Source: Zygnema cylindricum
Lineage: Eukaryota > Streptophyta > Zygnematophyceae > Zygnematales > Zygnemataceae
Direction: 5' to 3'
Length of the DNA: 64,000 nucleotides
Assembly: GCA_037447655.1 (NCBI GenBank)
Contig: JBBHKE010001039.1
Coordinates: forward strand, 93,238 to 157,237
This document shows, piece by piece, positions 36,608 through 48,212 of this stretch. Positions within the stretch are counted from its first letter, which is position 1. The number at the start of each line of letters is the position of its first letter. Under the pieces are notes generated by a model, which was given only the letters and a program-made list of their open reading frames with translations, ran no database searches and had not been told where the DNA came from. Position numbers and translations under genes: made by a program.

Positions 36608-39600
36608 ATGACTGCCTACTCTACTCGGCTAAAAGACAAAGTGGCAATCGTCACAGCTTCAACAGCTGGCATCGGTCTCGCAATTGCTGAAAGATTTGTA
36701 GAAGAAGGAGCAAAAGTTGTGATTTCGTCTAGAAAACAAGTAAGCTTTAGTAATTTTGGAGTTTTATAAAAAAAATCTTCGGCTATTTTGTGTAATACTT
36801 GTTTAATACTTGTTTAATACTTGTTTGACGATCAAGGGAAACCGTAATTAAAGTTACAAAACATGTTTTATTAAATCCATGCTTACGTGCGGTTCACAAA
36901 CAATTTCATATATTTTAATCACTTTGGTCTGCAGTAAAAATAGCCTCTCAAATTTGATGTATTCGGTGAGATGTGTGTCTAGGTACACCCCCTATCGCTA
37001 TGAGAGTTATAGCGTTAACACTTTGTTAGAATTAACCACACTAAATTATATCTTGTGGCGTGGCTCATTATGGGCCACTAAATAAATGGTGATGTTAACA
37101 CTAATTTATGATGTTCGGCCAAAGAATCACTCTCGAAGTAGATTGTCTCCAATAGTGATTGGCAGTGTAGCTCATTCAAATATCGTAGCTCTTTGAGTTT
37201 CTTCTAATTTGCGATGGCGCTATTTTCTATGAAAAAGTTGCTCTGAAAGGATGTAAATCTTTTTGTTTTTAGGATCAGCTGATGGACTTGGAAATGAGGA
37301 AACAATCTCTTCATTAAAAAAAAAAATGACCCTCGAGATTGAAAAAACATGAGAAAACATGGTGTCGTGTGACCATTTTGGATCTGTAATTTCTGTTTCC
37401 TCTCTCACTTTCCTCTTTCAATCTCCGCTATTTTCTCTTTCCCTATCTTTTGCCTACCTCCTTTTCGTTCTCATCTCTCCCACCCATTGTTCTGATTTCC
37501 CTCTCCTTCTCTTTCCTTTTTCCACAGGCCTTTTCCTACCACTTTCCCCCCTTCTCTCTATGTATCCCTTTCTGGAGGAGCTCAATATCGAAACTACAGT
37601 TCTCTCATTTTTTATTTATTTTGTTGTTCTTTGTCTTTTTTGTTGTTGTTGTTCTTTTTTTCAGGCGAACGTGGACGAAGTAGTGAGCAGATTGAAAGCA
37701 AAAGGAGGCGATGTGGTGGGAACTATCTGTCATGTCGCAAATTCAGAACATCGAAAAAATCTCGTTAACCTTGCGGTTGAGGTAAAACATTTATCCATTA
37801 CGCCATGGCTATTAGAGTTAGTGAATTGTTAGCATTAACACTTTATTAAAGTTAGCTACACTAAATTACGACTAGCGACACGGCTACTGTTAGGCACTTA
37901 CGTAAATAGTGTTGTTAGCACTACTTTATGTTTTTGGGTCAAAAAAACTCTACCTGGAATTAGAGTGATTAACTCTAATAGCTATGTGCGGTGTAGCAAA
38001 ACATGGGGGGAGAGGGGGGGAGATAAACGAAAGAAAAAGAGTGTCTCGGAAAAAGCTAGGGTTTAGCGCTTTGTAAAATCTGAATGAAAAGAACCTCGAA
38101 AGGCTGCGGAAAAGAACTTAAAACTAGGGCAAAAGCCTTTTGCTATTCATGAAAGAGTTAAATAGTAGAAGAGTTTGGCAATAACAATCCAGAGAATTCC
38201 TTTAAATTGTTTCAAAAAAGCTGCCTTTTGTAGCATTTTTTTATTTATTTTTTTCCAGAAAGTGTGGATGTCACTTCTCCAGTTTTTCAATTGTAGCATG
38301 TTTTTTCTTTTTCATTTTCCACATCTTTCTTCTCCTTTTTGTTGTTTTTGTTTTCTTTTTTTTTGTTACTGGCTTTTTAGAGACAGATTTGGACCGTTCA
38401 GAAAAGATACAGATGAACAATGAACATATGCTAAGTTTTTCTCTTTGCTGCTCACAAACTTAAACAAAAAAAAAAAAAAAATGCAGAAATTTGGTCGAAT
38501 TGACATTCTCGTTTCAAACGCGGCTGTGAATCCTGGAGTAGCCCCAATTTTGGATATGCCGGAATCACAAGTGGACAAAATTCTGGAAGTCAACATAAAG
38601 GCAGCCATTTTTCTGGTTCAGGTGAGAGAAGAGGGACAATTCGTTTGATTGAATGTTTCATGGAATTTTATTAGATTGAAAATTTATGTCTGCTGAAAAT
38701 CCGTCAAAAAATTAAAAGAATTTGTCCTGATTCGATCCGTGTTCCCTCCTCCTCTTATGCGATTTCTCTCGATCCATACCACAGTTTATTCCAGTAGAAT
38801 TCTTTATGGACGCCTAACAAGGATTTTTTTTGTGTCTCTTATTAATGTGGATCTATGTACTGTTTAGTTTTGTACAATTTTAGCCAGAGGCAGTCACACT
38901 CTCCATTAATCTCATTGTTGATGTTATAATTTCAGAGAAGGTCCTGTGTATTTGTTGTCTATAAAGTGTGTATACTGTATGCCGCCGTCGTTATTAGAGT
39001 TAATAATACTAGTTTGACCGAGGCTATTTTTGACCGAAAATCATAAAATAGTGTTAGCAACATTATCCAGGGAAGTGAATCACAATCTGTGAAGTCCCCT
39101 AACACGAAATTAGTATTATGTATTCTAGTTCCGCATTAACACTAAGAAATCCTTGACGCTGATAACGATGGGCAGTGTACTCCGGACAGCTGTAGTCCAT
39201 ACTACATTGTCATACTGTATTTGTGTGTAACTTTGAAACAATGCACTGAAATACTTTGGGATTCAGCATATCAACGGGGTCTGTGTACTTTTGTAATAAC
39301 TAACCCAGTTCTTAAATCTCTTGAATACATATTTAAGTAAATTGACAGGGAGTTAAACACCTTGCTATAGTTAGAGTTGACAAACGAAAATATGGGATGC
39401 TTTAGTCCACATAGATTTTCTTTACTGCTTATTTGATATGATTCAATATTATTTAATATTTTTAAGCTGAAAGAATAGTTACTCCAGCAGGAAAACACGA
39501 CAAGTTCACAGTAATTCACAGTTATTCCGGTTTAAGGTATATTAAGATAAGAGTTGTTTCTTTCTCGGTGGCACATTATGGTTAAAATCTACAGTTTTTG

Positions 39601-41262
39601 GTCTGTTTTTTTTTCTGTTAATGATTGTTTGGATATATTGTTGGGTATTCAATGTATCCAGATTCGCAGCGAGATAATTCAATAGCCTGATTAATTACCT
39701 TTGTTGTTTAATCAAACATATGGAACAAGATACAAACAAAAATTATTGGGTGAATCAACATTCTCGTTTCAATGTCCTCATCTCCCTCACCCCCTTCTCC
39801 CTTCTTTTTCTTGTTTTTTTCCTTTCTATCGTAGGATGCCCAACCTTATCTTTCTGAGGGAGGAAATGTTATTTTCATTTCGTCAATCGCAGGGTTTCGT
39901 CCTTTAGCGCCACTGGGGGTTTATGGGGTCAGCAAGACAGCCCTTTTAGGATTGACAAAGGTATTTTTTTTGTCGTTTCTCTTTCTTCTGGATTTCTGAC
40001 CTGTATTTTGGTTGTTAGTATGTTTTGTGTCATCCTGGGTTTGCTTTGGATCCTAACCTTGGATTGGAGTGGATGATCTCGTCATTTATTCAACCAATAC
40101 ATTTTTTTGACAAAGAATAAAATAATGTGGATGAATTGAAAACAAAGAGAACCAGAATTTGGAGTGATGAGAGCTCATAAGATCTATATGATTTTTTTTG
40201 ACATAAATCGATGATAGACATACAACAGTTTGTACTAAATCGATGTTTATGTGGAACTCAAAACATGACGCCTATAGTTGTTTAAAAGTGCTCCGTTCTC
40301 TGAAAGCTGTTCTGAGGTTTTGGGGATAAACAGGGTTTAGCAACAGAACTGGCTCCAAGTATTCGCGTAAATTGTGTGGCTCCGGGGACAGTTCCCACGA
40401 ATTTTGCAGAAGCTCTTGTGAGCTCAGAAAGTGCGGTAAGTTTTTTTTGGTTTTATAGAATTGATTATTTTATTGTTTATTCTTATTGTTGTCGTAGCCT
40501 TTGGTTTACAAATTCTGGGCACAAATCCTTATGACGGCGGTTGTACTTTTATTTTCTTATTTTACATTTTTTGAAATCATCAAAATCAATCCATAAGGAC
40601 TCCATTCACAAAATCTGATTCACTTTATTTCGGTATGTTTCTCATGTATCCACTCTACAAAGAAACTCTCAATTTCACTTTCTTACGTTTAACACCCACT
40701 AAACTAAACAAAGACGAAATATCACCCTTTTCCTACATAGATATTTTAGTATGCACCCAGAATTAGCATATGAATTTCTTTTTTCTAATTACCCCTTTCT
40801 CATTTCGCTACCGGTCTTCTTTCCCTTTTCGAATATTTTACTTCTCAACTCAAACTGTAATCCAACTTATATTTTTCTGAATTGTAGTTGTTACTAAGTT
40901 GAGACTTTCTGAATGCCTCTGGACCATTGTTTAAATGTGCGGAAACAAACGGAAACATTATATTTGGTTTCCCGTACTATACGTGTACGCTATTGTTTTT
41001 TTCAAGTAAAATACGTTGGTAGTACAAGAAACTACACATAGCAGTTCTAAATGTTCTTCCCGAACTGAACCAAAAACCAAAACCGAAATCTCTCACAATG
41101 TTTTCTCCTCAGAAAGAAGCGATGGAGGATCTCACTCTTCTTAAGAGACTCGGTAAACCGGAGGAGATTGCCGCGGCTGTTGCATTTCTTGCTTCGGATG
41201 ATGCTTCGTACATCACGGGAGAAACTCTCGTGGTCGCAGGAGGCATGCAGTCGAGGCTGTAA
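36608..41262 (+). CDS. IBR1: IBR1/SDRa-like peroxisomal short-chain dehydrogenase/reductase, six exons
   Basis: Exons: 36608-36739, 37665-37781, 38487-38621, 39835-39960, 40334-40435, 41113-41262. All introns are phase 0 with GT..AG borders, giving 253 residues. The product is a classical SDR of the DHRS4/IBR1 group. [12 protein letters not shown] forms the cofactor-binding glycine motif, and VSSRK follows beta-2, where NADPH-type enzymes carry basic residues. SNAA stands for NNAG, ISSIAG holds the catalytic serine, YGVSK holds the tyrosine and lysine, and VAPGTVPT is the PG motif. The C-terminus is SRL, a type 1 peroxisomal signal. Length and tail match Arabidopsis IBR1 (about 254 residues), which acts in peroxisomal conversion of indole-3-butyric acid to auxin. 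Substrate here is inferred from that family; mammalian DHRS4 is the alternative parallel (carbonyl reductase). Introns 1-3 each carry a MITE. No defect is seen. Confidence 0.93.
36984..37169. mobile_element. TA-CACCG family MITE in intron 1 of the IBR1-like gene
   Basis: Diverged ends TACACCCCCTATCGCTATGAG and the inverted CCAATAGTGATTGGCAGTGTA. 186 bp, no ORF. Confidence 0.65.
37798..37995. mobile_element. TA-CACCG family MITE in intron 2 of the IBR1-like gene
   Basis: Left end ttacgccatggctattagag, right end ctctaatagctatgtgcggtgta. Interior wording resembles the intron 1 copy (gttagcattaacacttt.., cacactaaatta). About 198 bp. Confidence 0.6.
38977..39179. mobile_element. TA-CACCG family MITE in intron 3 of the IBR1-like gene
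   Basis: Left end gccgccgtcgttattagagt, right end gctgataacgatgggcagtgta. About 203 bp with interior similarity to the other two intronic copies. Confidence 0.6.
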
Positions 41263-41899
41263 GTGTATGAGGAAAAAGTCAAGGATGTAAAATTAGGAGA
41301 GAGAATATGACGAGGCTATGAGAGTATGAGAAAATATGCAAGGATGTAAAGGAGGAGAGAGAATATGACGAGGATATAAGTGTACAAGGAGAAAGTCAAG
41401 GTTGTAAAGTAGGAGAGAAAATGTGACAAGAACGAACAAGGAGAAGGATGAAAAGTAAAGGTTGTTAGGAAAAGGATGGGAAGTCAAGGGGGACTTTTTG
41501 ACAAACGATGACGGTTTTTGTAACGTAGGACATTGTTATATGCTGTTTTTTATGATAATGAAAAGGATGTCTCTTGAACTAGTTCCATATGTAGTTTTGT
41601 ACGTCAGGGGCTGTTTATTGAAGGACACTTAAAGTGTGTTGTATCATTATTTTGATGTATGGAGGTAATGAGAATGCACCCTGGGTAAGTTGTATCATTG
41701 AAATTTTCAACGCTATGTAACACTCCGATGCACAAAGTATGCGCAATAATAATAACAGGAAGTCATTGGTACAAATAGTTGCGGAATTGTATAAAAACGC
41801 CAAGCCGGAAGAATTTGCAACGAGCAGCAGTTTGACGATCCATAGCTTGGAAACAACCAACTTTCCTGTACACTTGTCTTGAAAACAATTCTCTATACA

Positions 41900-43250
41900 A
41901 TATGTACGTGTGGTACTTGGCCTTCTTGTGAAGTTGGTGCCTTATTGCCTCCACTCTTGTCTCTCATTTTTTAGTTGGGATACTTGCTACATTTTTGCAA
42001 CATTGTCCCTTATGTTTCAAATGGTGTCTTCCTTTCTAGCGGATCATTTGTGAAGCGTCATAATCTATTCCTTCTCTCACTTTAGCGCACATGTTGATTT
42101 TTTCAACCCTCGTTGCGAAACCAGTTACGCGTATCGAGGATCTCTGATGGGGTTGTTGCCACGATTAAACAAGCTTCTTCAATCGTTTTCTTTTAATTCG
42201 TCATGTCCACGCACACCCTTCGTGAACGCGCTCTCTCTTGTAGTGTGCTTGGTTCAAGAGCTTGGCGTTTAGCTACACCTATTTCATCCACTCTACATCT
42301 CACGCTTGCTCAATTCACCACTGCCCTCACATCCAAGCTTGGGCTCCCTCAACCACATGTACTTAGCTCTCTTGTTTGCTCGTGTGACCGTGTCCTCCAA
42401 CCCGATGTCATCCATTTGCTTCATTGCTACCACGAGGAAGAGTTGATTTAGGCGCACGACACTTTCTGCAATGGTTTTTTGCAATACCAATGCGACTGTC
42501 GCTTTTGAAGGGGTAAGGTTTCACATGTTATTCCTTAGCGCCGAATTGATATTGTCCAGCTCTCGGTGGTACACGTTGTATATGTCTTGTATATGTGGTG
42601 ACATTGTTTTGGGAAACCTTGCCTCGGATACAATTGTTAGTCAAGTGGACATGTTGGAGTGATTGCATGCGACGCCGCTAAGAAGGAGCGTAATTATGCA
42701 CACTGAATACTATGGACAAGTTTATTCCGACGCTCGTTGAGATATTTGGTTGTTTGGGTTTTTCTTTGGACTAGTTTCTCCGAACTTGTGGTCGGCGCTC
42801 TTTCGGCCGACGCGCCCTAAGAGCCATTTTGCTTCAAACTTTACCTTTTTTAATCATCAACGTTTATCCGTGGCTTTTCAGCGAGTGTAGGCTTCCATCC
42901 TCCTTCGATTGGCTATTGCAGTTATGGATCGCCGGTGAGTTGCGGAAGTCCGTCAGCTTGCTCCCTTGGGGTTGGGGGGCTCAAGTCAATAACATCAGGC
43001 GGCATTGTTGAATGCACATTTATGTTGGCTTCGACATTGCAACATTGTGGAGAAATCATCGACATTGCGAGCTTATTTTGAATTTTTCCGAGTTTTTGGC
43101 CGTTGCCTTATGCATATACTTTTCTTTGACGAACATCGTTGAAAAACATTTCGAAATTTTCTCAGTGGCTCAGTTTTGGGGTTACGCCAAACTGGCATTC
43201 AAGTTGACACTTGCCGAAAGTTAGGGATGCGAAAACAATGGTGCCGTGAC
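41900..43250 (+). pseudogene. Decayed 3' part of the RT-endonuclease non-LTR element
   Basis: In shifting frames this stretch repeats the last third of the element at 49091-52264. It matches the block SWCLIASTLVS.FL (about 41935), IFSTLVAKPV (42097), LAQFTTALTSKLGLPQP (42309-42360), a CSCDRVL..HLLHC knuckle (42383-42430), then at 42829-43000 NVYPWLFSECRLPSSFDWLLQLWIAGELR. Many stops and frameshifts. It lacks the RT core. It lies 640 bp downstream of the IBR1-like gene and is unrelated to it. Confidence 0.8.
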
Positions 43251-43380
43251 CTTAAGCTTCCATTTCGGTAAGATTCAACCAACCATAATTTTTTCATCAA
43301 GGAATTAGCTTATAGACCGAGGGAACGATTTGCTTATAAAAATTGAGTGATAATCGTTTGGAGCTAAAACATGTACTTTA

Positions 43381-44435
43381 TGAAACTCTGAGACCTCCAT
43401 AAGTCCTCAGAGTGGACAGCTTTCAAGAAGCCTCTAGGATAATCCTGACCCCTTTGTGTTTCAGCAAGAATAACTGCCACCCTGGCAGACAAACACTCTG
43501 ACCACCTGCACCCCTGTGAAGGCAAGACTCCCCTGAGTCGATAGCAAAAAGAATCTCTGAATTTGCTCCCCTGAGCAGTAAGTTATGGAGGGTCAAAGTT
43601 GACCTTTTGTACAGAAGCTCTCTGGGAGAGAGGGTCCTATCTCCTAATTTTTCTAAGTCCTATCTCTCTCACAGACTCTATCTACTGATGTACGGAACCA
43701 ATCAGAATACAGTTCCGTACGCAAAAGTACAGCTGGCGGTGTACTTTATGTACGGACATTGTACGACATGCCCTAAATGTCGACACATGTCATATCCGGA
43801 TTCGGTGCCATAATCTCCGGAGATTCCACGATCCAATGTAATTACGCCACGCGTCATCCGATGTGGCGATGGCCACAAACCGCCGAAATCTTCTTCCGCG
43901 ATCTCGGCGCTAATTCCGGCTGTCCGATTAGAATCGAATTTAATCGTAGCCGTAATAAATACATGCGCGGTATTCGTTTCACTTAAGAAATAAATGCGCG
44001 GTATTGATTTCTTGCTCGTACCGTATTCCGTACTTATACATTACCGGATCTATGTATACCGTAAACAATTACAGTTAAATGATTTATCCTACGTTTATAT
44101 GTTTAAATAAATATCAAACTATATACTTTTTAATGTATTCCTAGAGTTAACGGCTAAGGCTACCGGCTACCTCCTGTCCGCCGGCCGGAAGGTACAAGGA
44201 TTAATTCCTGTCGCCCGCATATTCTTTTTAAATAAATAAGCCCTAAATTAAATATAAATTTCCCGTAAACCTCTGGATAGCCTAGGTAGCCATGGCTCTA
44301 GCTCCCTCTTCAATTTCTCAGTGACTGCGACAAGTTTGAGAGTTTGGAGAGAAGTTAGAGGTAGACTGCCTCGGCTTCTTTCTATATTTCTATTTAGACC
44401 TAGAAAATACTAAAAATGTACCATTAATTTATACA
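43381..44435 (-). mobile_element. Solo LTR with target duplication cttta
   Basis: 1055 bp from TGAAACTCTGAG (43381) to ATTTATACA (44435), flanked by perfect 5-bp repeats cttta (43376-43380 and 44436-44440). It is closely related to the solo LTR at 28140-29187, including the 3'-end hairpin ACTCTGAG/CTCAGAGT and a tRNA-like block near 44140-44215. Confidence 0.93.
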
Positions 44436-44440
44436 CTTTA

Positions 44441-45812
44441 GTACAAAGTAACAAGACCATGTTTATTACAAGAACATTAGCAAAAAAAAAAAAAACCTCC
44501 CCAAAACTTTTCCATGAATTTTTGCATTACAAGTTGGGTTTGGCGTGTCTTTGGGTCGAAAAGAGGAAAACGCCGAAACGAGTACAAAAGACGACAATAT
44601 TTTATTACATTTAAAGTATCAAGATGATGTTCATTGTATTGTGTTAACAACAATCTTTTAGTATGTCAAAAGATTCTCTCGTGGGTGGTTGAATTTTGGA
44701 GGAAAACAACGACAAAAAAACTATATACTTTAACACATGGGTACACTCCCTAACTCGTTGAAAAAATAAGTGTAACGCTAAAGGAGTTAGAACTTAGAAA
44801 AGGATGAGGGCGAGGCTTCTCTTCCTCCACTTTTCGTTTGATCAATGTAACCACACACGTCGTCCCTTCGCAAGACCTATCCCTTTGCAAGACGTGTCCC
44901 TTCGCGAGACCTATTCCCCAAGACCTATTTGCATATTTCCCATCGAGGAAGTGTCACCTTGAGGTGACTCGACGCGTACGCGCGTCCATTTAGCGCGAGG
45001 ACGACCCGCCGGATGCTTTGCAATAGGAGAAGGGATAAGGGTACAAAAATTAGGTCGTAACCTAGGTCCTCGATGCATGCCCACCTCGACGACAACTATA
45101 TTGTGTGTCCCCCAAGCGCAACCATGTCCATGATTTCGCTGAGGTGTTCGTGCCTGTGTTCAATGATGTGGAGATGCATGCGATACCATCATTAGTGAGC
45201 GAGCCAAACCTACAATGCAAGAATGATGATACACATGACATAGAAGCAAAATCGGAATAAAAAAGTGTGCTCGCCTCGGGATACCGGGCTCACTCAGCGA
45301 CTTCTCATCCCTTCGGCTCAAGATACGATCCGCTTGCCCTGTCGCAATAAGCGACAAAAAGAAGCTAGAATGACAGTCCAGACAACAGCCAGACTGCCGC
45401 GTACAGACAGCACGACAGCAAATCAGACCGAACTGGCGACAGAATTGCCGGTCAAAGTCAAAACAGGCGGTACCAGATACTGTCAAAGTCAAAGTGTCAA
45501 ACCAAACAGTCCGCAATACAGTCCGCTATTTAATTCAATTTACCTTTTTGTCCGCAATACCTGGCTGTAGTAAAGGTAGAGAGCTTTGACATCGCCCGCC
45601 GCGAAAGCGCGTATTTATCCGGTTGCGTCCTCCCACGAGACGTCATACACCGCCAGCTAAGATAGGTATACCTGGCCCGGTGGCATCATCGCGGGCCAAT
45701 TCGAAATGTGTCGAACCGGCCTCCGTGCTGGTCTCCGTGGGGTACCCCGCGGCCGGCTTTACTCTCCTCGCGCGACGTTATGCCCCTCCGCGAGTCTCAT
45801 CGTTTCGACCGT
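44441..45812. other. No gene recognised; short direct repeats at 44850-44930
   Basis: A short degenerate repeat (cccttcgcaagacctat, three to four times) lies at 44850-44930. GC rises from about 44960 to 45800. ORFs at 45160-45570 and 45623-45838 have no recognisable motif. The 45570-45760 part shares short blocks (ctgtagtaaaggta; ggtacc..ggcc..actctcctcgcg) with 47262-47320, so it may be a repeat. Confidence 0.4.
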
Positions 45813-46091
45813 TACACCGTGAATCGCTATTAGCGTAATGAAATAGATAGCGTAATGAAACAATTAGCAACATTTACGCTATTTGAGAATTTTGTTTTTT
45901 TGAGAAAAAATTTTTATTCTAATTTTTCGTACACTCTAAATTGTACATTGCTTTGTAATAAATGTTGGCGCACAATATCTTCACACTAAAATATGTGAAT
46001 GTACGGAATTGTTCAAATCGCACGACGTCGCGTATTTCTGACATCCGTACGTGTCGGATAATTTTAACGCATTTACGTGTCAACGCGACTC

Positions 46092-47226
46092 CGCTCGAAA
46101 TTTTGACTCATCACATGAAATAGAGTAAATTATTCTAATTTTTTCATTATTCTATTTAAGGTAAATTTTAATTAGCGTTTTTAATTCTAGTATAGGTTCG
46201 TTTTAGATAGTGTGGAATACGGACTACCTCCGACCGTGCAAAATTGTACTTTATTAAGTAAAAAAGTACAAATAATGATTTAATACAGGCCGTTATCATG
46301 TATCTGCGTTTTAACAAACCGCGTAGTGCAAACGTCATAGTGACTATAAACTGTATGTTTTGCCAAATTTTGTACCAATACCTTATTTACAGTAGAAGAT
46401 ATTAGCGTGCCAAATTAGAGTACTTCAATAAATTAGAGTAAACTTCATAGTTGAAACAACTTTATCACATAAATTAGCGTTCATTACTCTAATTTGTTTT
46501 TTTTAGTTTTTGTACTCTAATTTTTTCATTACTCTAATTACGATTCGCGGTGTATTGTACACCTTAAATCGTTATTAGACTTATGTACTCTATATCGACG
46601 CCCCAAAATTTTGACATTGATACCTTAAATAAAATAAATTATACTATTTAAGGACGTGGACCATAATCTGCCACGTCTCCGGCACTAAATTAGCATCAAT
46701 GACACTAATTAATTTTTGACACTAATAATTTATTTAGTCTAATAACGATTCACGGTGTACTATACACCGCGAATCGTATTTAGAGTAATGAAAAAATTAG
46801 AGTACAAAAACTAAAAAACAAATTAGAGTAATGAACGCTAATTTATGTGATAAAGTTGTTTCAACTATGAAGTTTACTCTAATTTATTGAAGTACTCTAA
46901 TTTGGCACGCTAATATCTTCTACTGTAAATAAGGTATTGGTACAAAATTTGGCAAAACATACAGTTTATAGTCACTATGACGTTTGCACTACGCGGTTTG
47001 TTAAAACGCAGATACATGATAACGGCCTGTATTAAATCATTATTTGTACTTTTTTACTTAATAAAGTACAATTTTGCACGGTCGGAGGTAGTCCGTATTC
47101 CACACTATCTAAAACGAACCTATACTAGAATTAAAAACGCTAATTAAAATTTACCTTAAATAGAATAATGAAAAAATTAGAATAATTTACTCTATTTCAT
47201 GTGATAGAGTCGAAATTTCGAGCGAC
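46092..47226. repeat. Long near-perfect hairpin, arms of about 463 bp
   Basis: 46092-46554 and 46763-47226 are inverted copies with only about three differences that I could find. The spacer (46555-46762) is almost exactly one MITE. The inner end of each arm is the family terminus CGCGGTGTA / TACACCGCG. The right arm extends to a terminus at 47267 (..GCGGGGGTA); the left arm lacks the matching 40 bp. Confidence 0.92.
46558..46759. mobile_element. TA-CACCG family MITE forming the hairpin loop
   Basis: 202 bp, ends TACACCTTAAATCGTTATTAG and the inverted TCTAATAACGATTCACGGTGTA. It sits between the two head-to-head hairpin arms. Confidence 0.8.
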
Positions 47227-48212
47227 CGAATAAGAGTAATTTACTCTAATTACGATTCGCGGGGGTACCGGCCATGGACTCTCCTCGCGAAGCTTGATAT
47301 GTGCCTGTAGTAAAGGTATCCTGTTTCTATGATTCTGTCCCACCGCCCGTCACACCGGACAATCTGTCTGCGCGACTGGATAGCCGGACGGTTTGCCCAT
47401 CCGGACAGAATAAAACCAGAAATCTGCAAAACTACAGTATGGGTATCGAACAACCGCCAGAGTACAGTACTGTAGCCAATCGTTGAAAACGTACATTCTG
47501 CAAATTGGGGTACCCCTTTTTTTGGGGCAAATTCTCAAATAGAATAAAGTACGCTAATTGTTTTTGCACGTTATTTGAGGTACCCCGCTCAATGCGGTTC
47601 ATAACTGTAATTTAGTTCCCTTTTAAATAGTGTGGTGTACGGACTGCCAGATCTGTACTATTTCGTACATTTTTAAACTTAAAAGTACAGAAAATATAAT
47701 AATATATAATTGCGTAAATATTTTCCGGCATACGCAGATGTCAAAAAAACGCGACGGCGTACGAATTGAACAGTTTCGTACATATACATGTTTTAGTGTG
47801 GACATATTATGTGCTGAAAATTTTTACAAGGCAGTTTACAAATTAGAGTACATGATAAATTAGTATCATGGTGTACCCGAAAAAACACAATTTACCGTAA
47901 AGTACGCTAATTGTTTCATTACGCTATCTATTTCATTACGCTAATAGCGATTCACGGTGTACTGTAGCCAGAGTTGAAAACGTACATTCTGCAAATCCGG
48001 ACAGTTGAAAGAGTGAAAACCGGCATTCTGCAGGGTATGCGCTCAGTGCTGTCGTTTAGTATTAGCGTTTTTCTGTCGTTTTGGTAAAAGATCGAATGAT
48101 GGACCGTTAAATCGTCTATTATACCAGAAAAGTGTAATACTTGAAGTACATTTTACGTCATCCTAATATTTAGTATGTACTTCGGATAGGCGTTTTGACT
48201 TTTTCGAAGCGC

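Larger units (their letters stand above)
45813..47961. mobile_element. Outer foldback element with identical 56-bp inverted ends
   Basis: The first 56 bases (TACACCGTGAATCGCTATTAG..) are repeated without a mismatch, inverted, at 47906-47961. Similarity continues inward at lower identity (about 45955-46080 against the complement of 47690-47850), so this is a foldback-type member of the TA-CACCG family. The middle contains other nested members and a GC-rich piece (47268-47510). No transposase ORF. Confidence 0.85.

Noticed and set aside
37359-37832. 157-codon ORF reading into exon 2 of the IBR1-like gene
   Set aside because: The N-terminal part is translated pyrimidine-rich intron 1; only the part from 37665 is exon 2.
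45160-45838. ORFs on both strands in a GC-richer stretch
   Set aside because: Overlapping on both strands with no recognisable domain; GC content alone explains their length.
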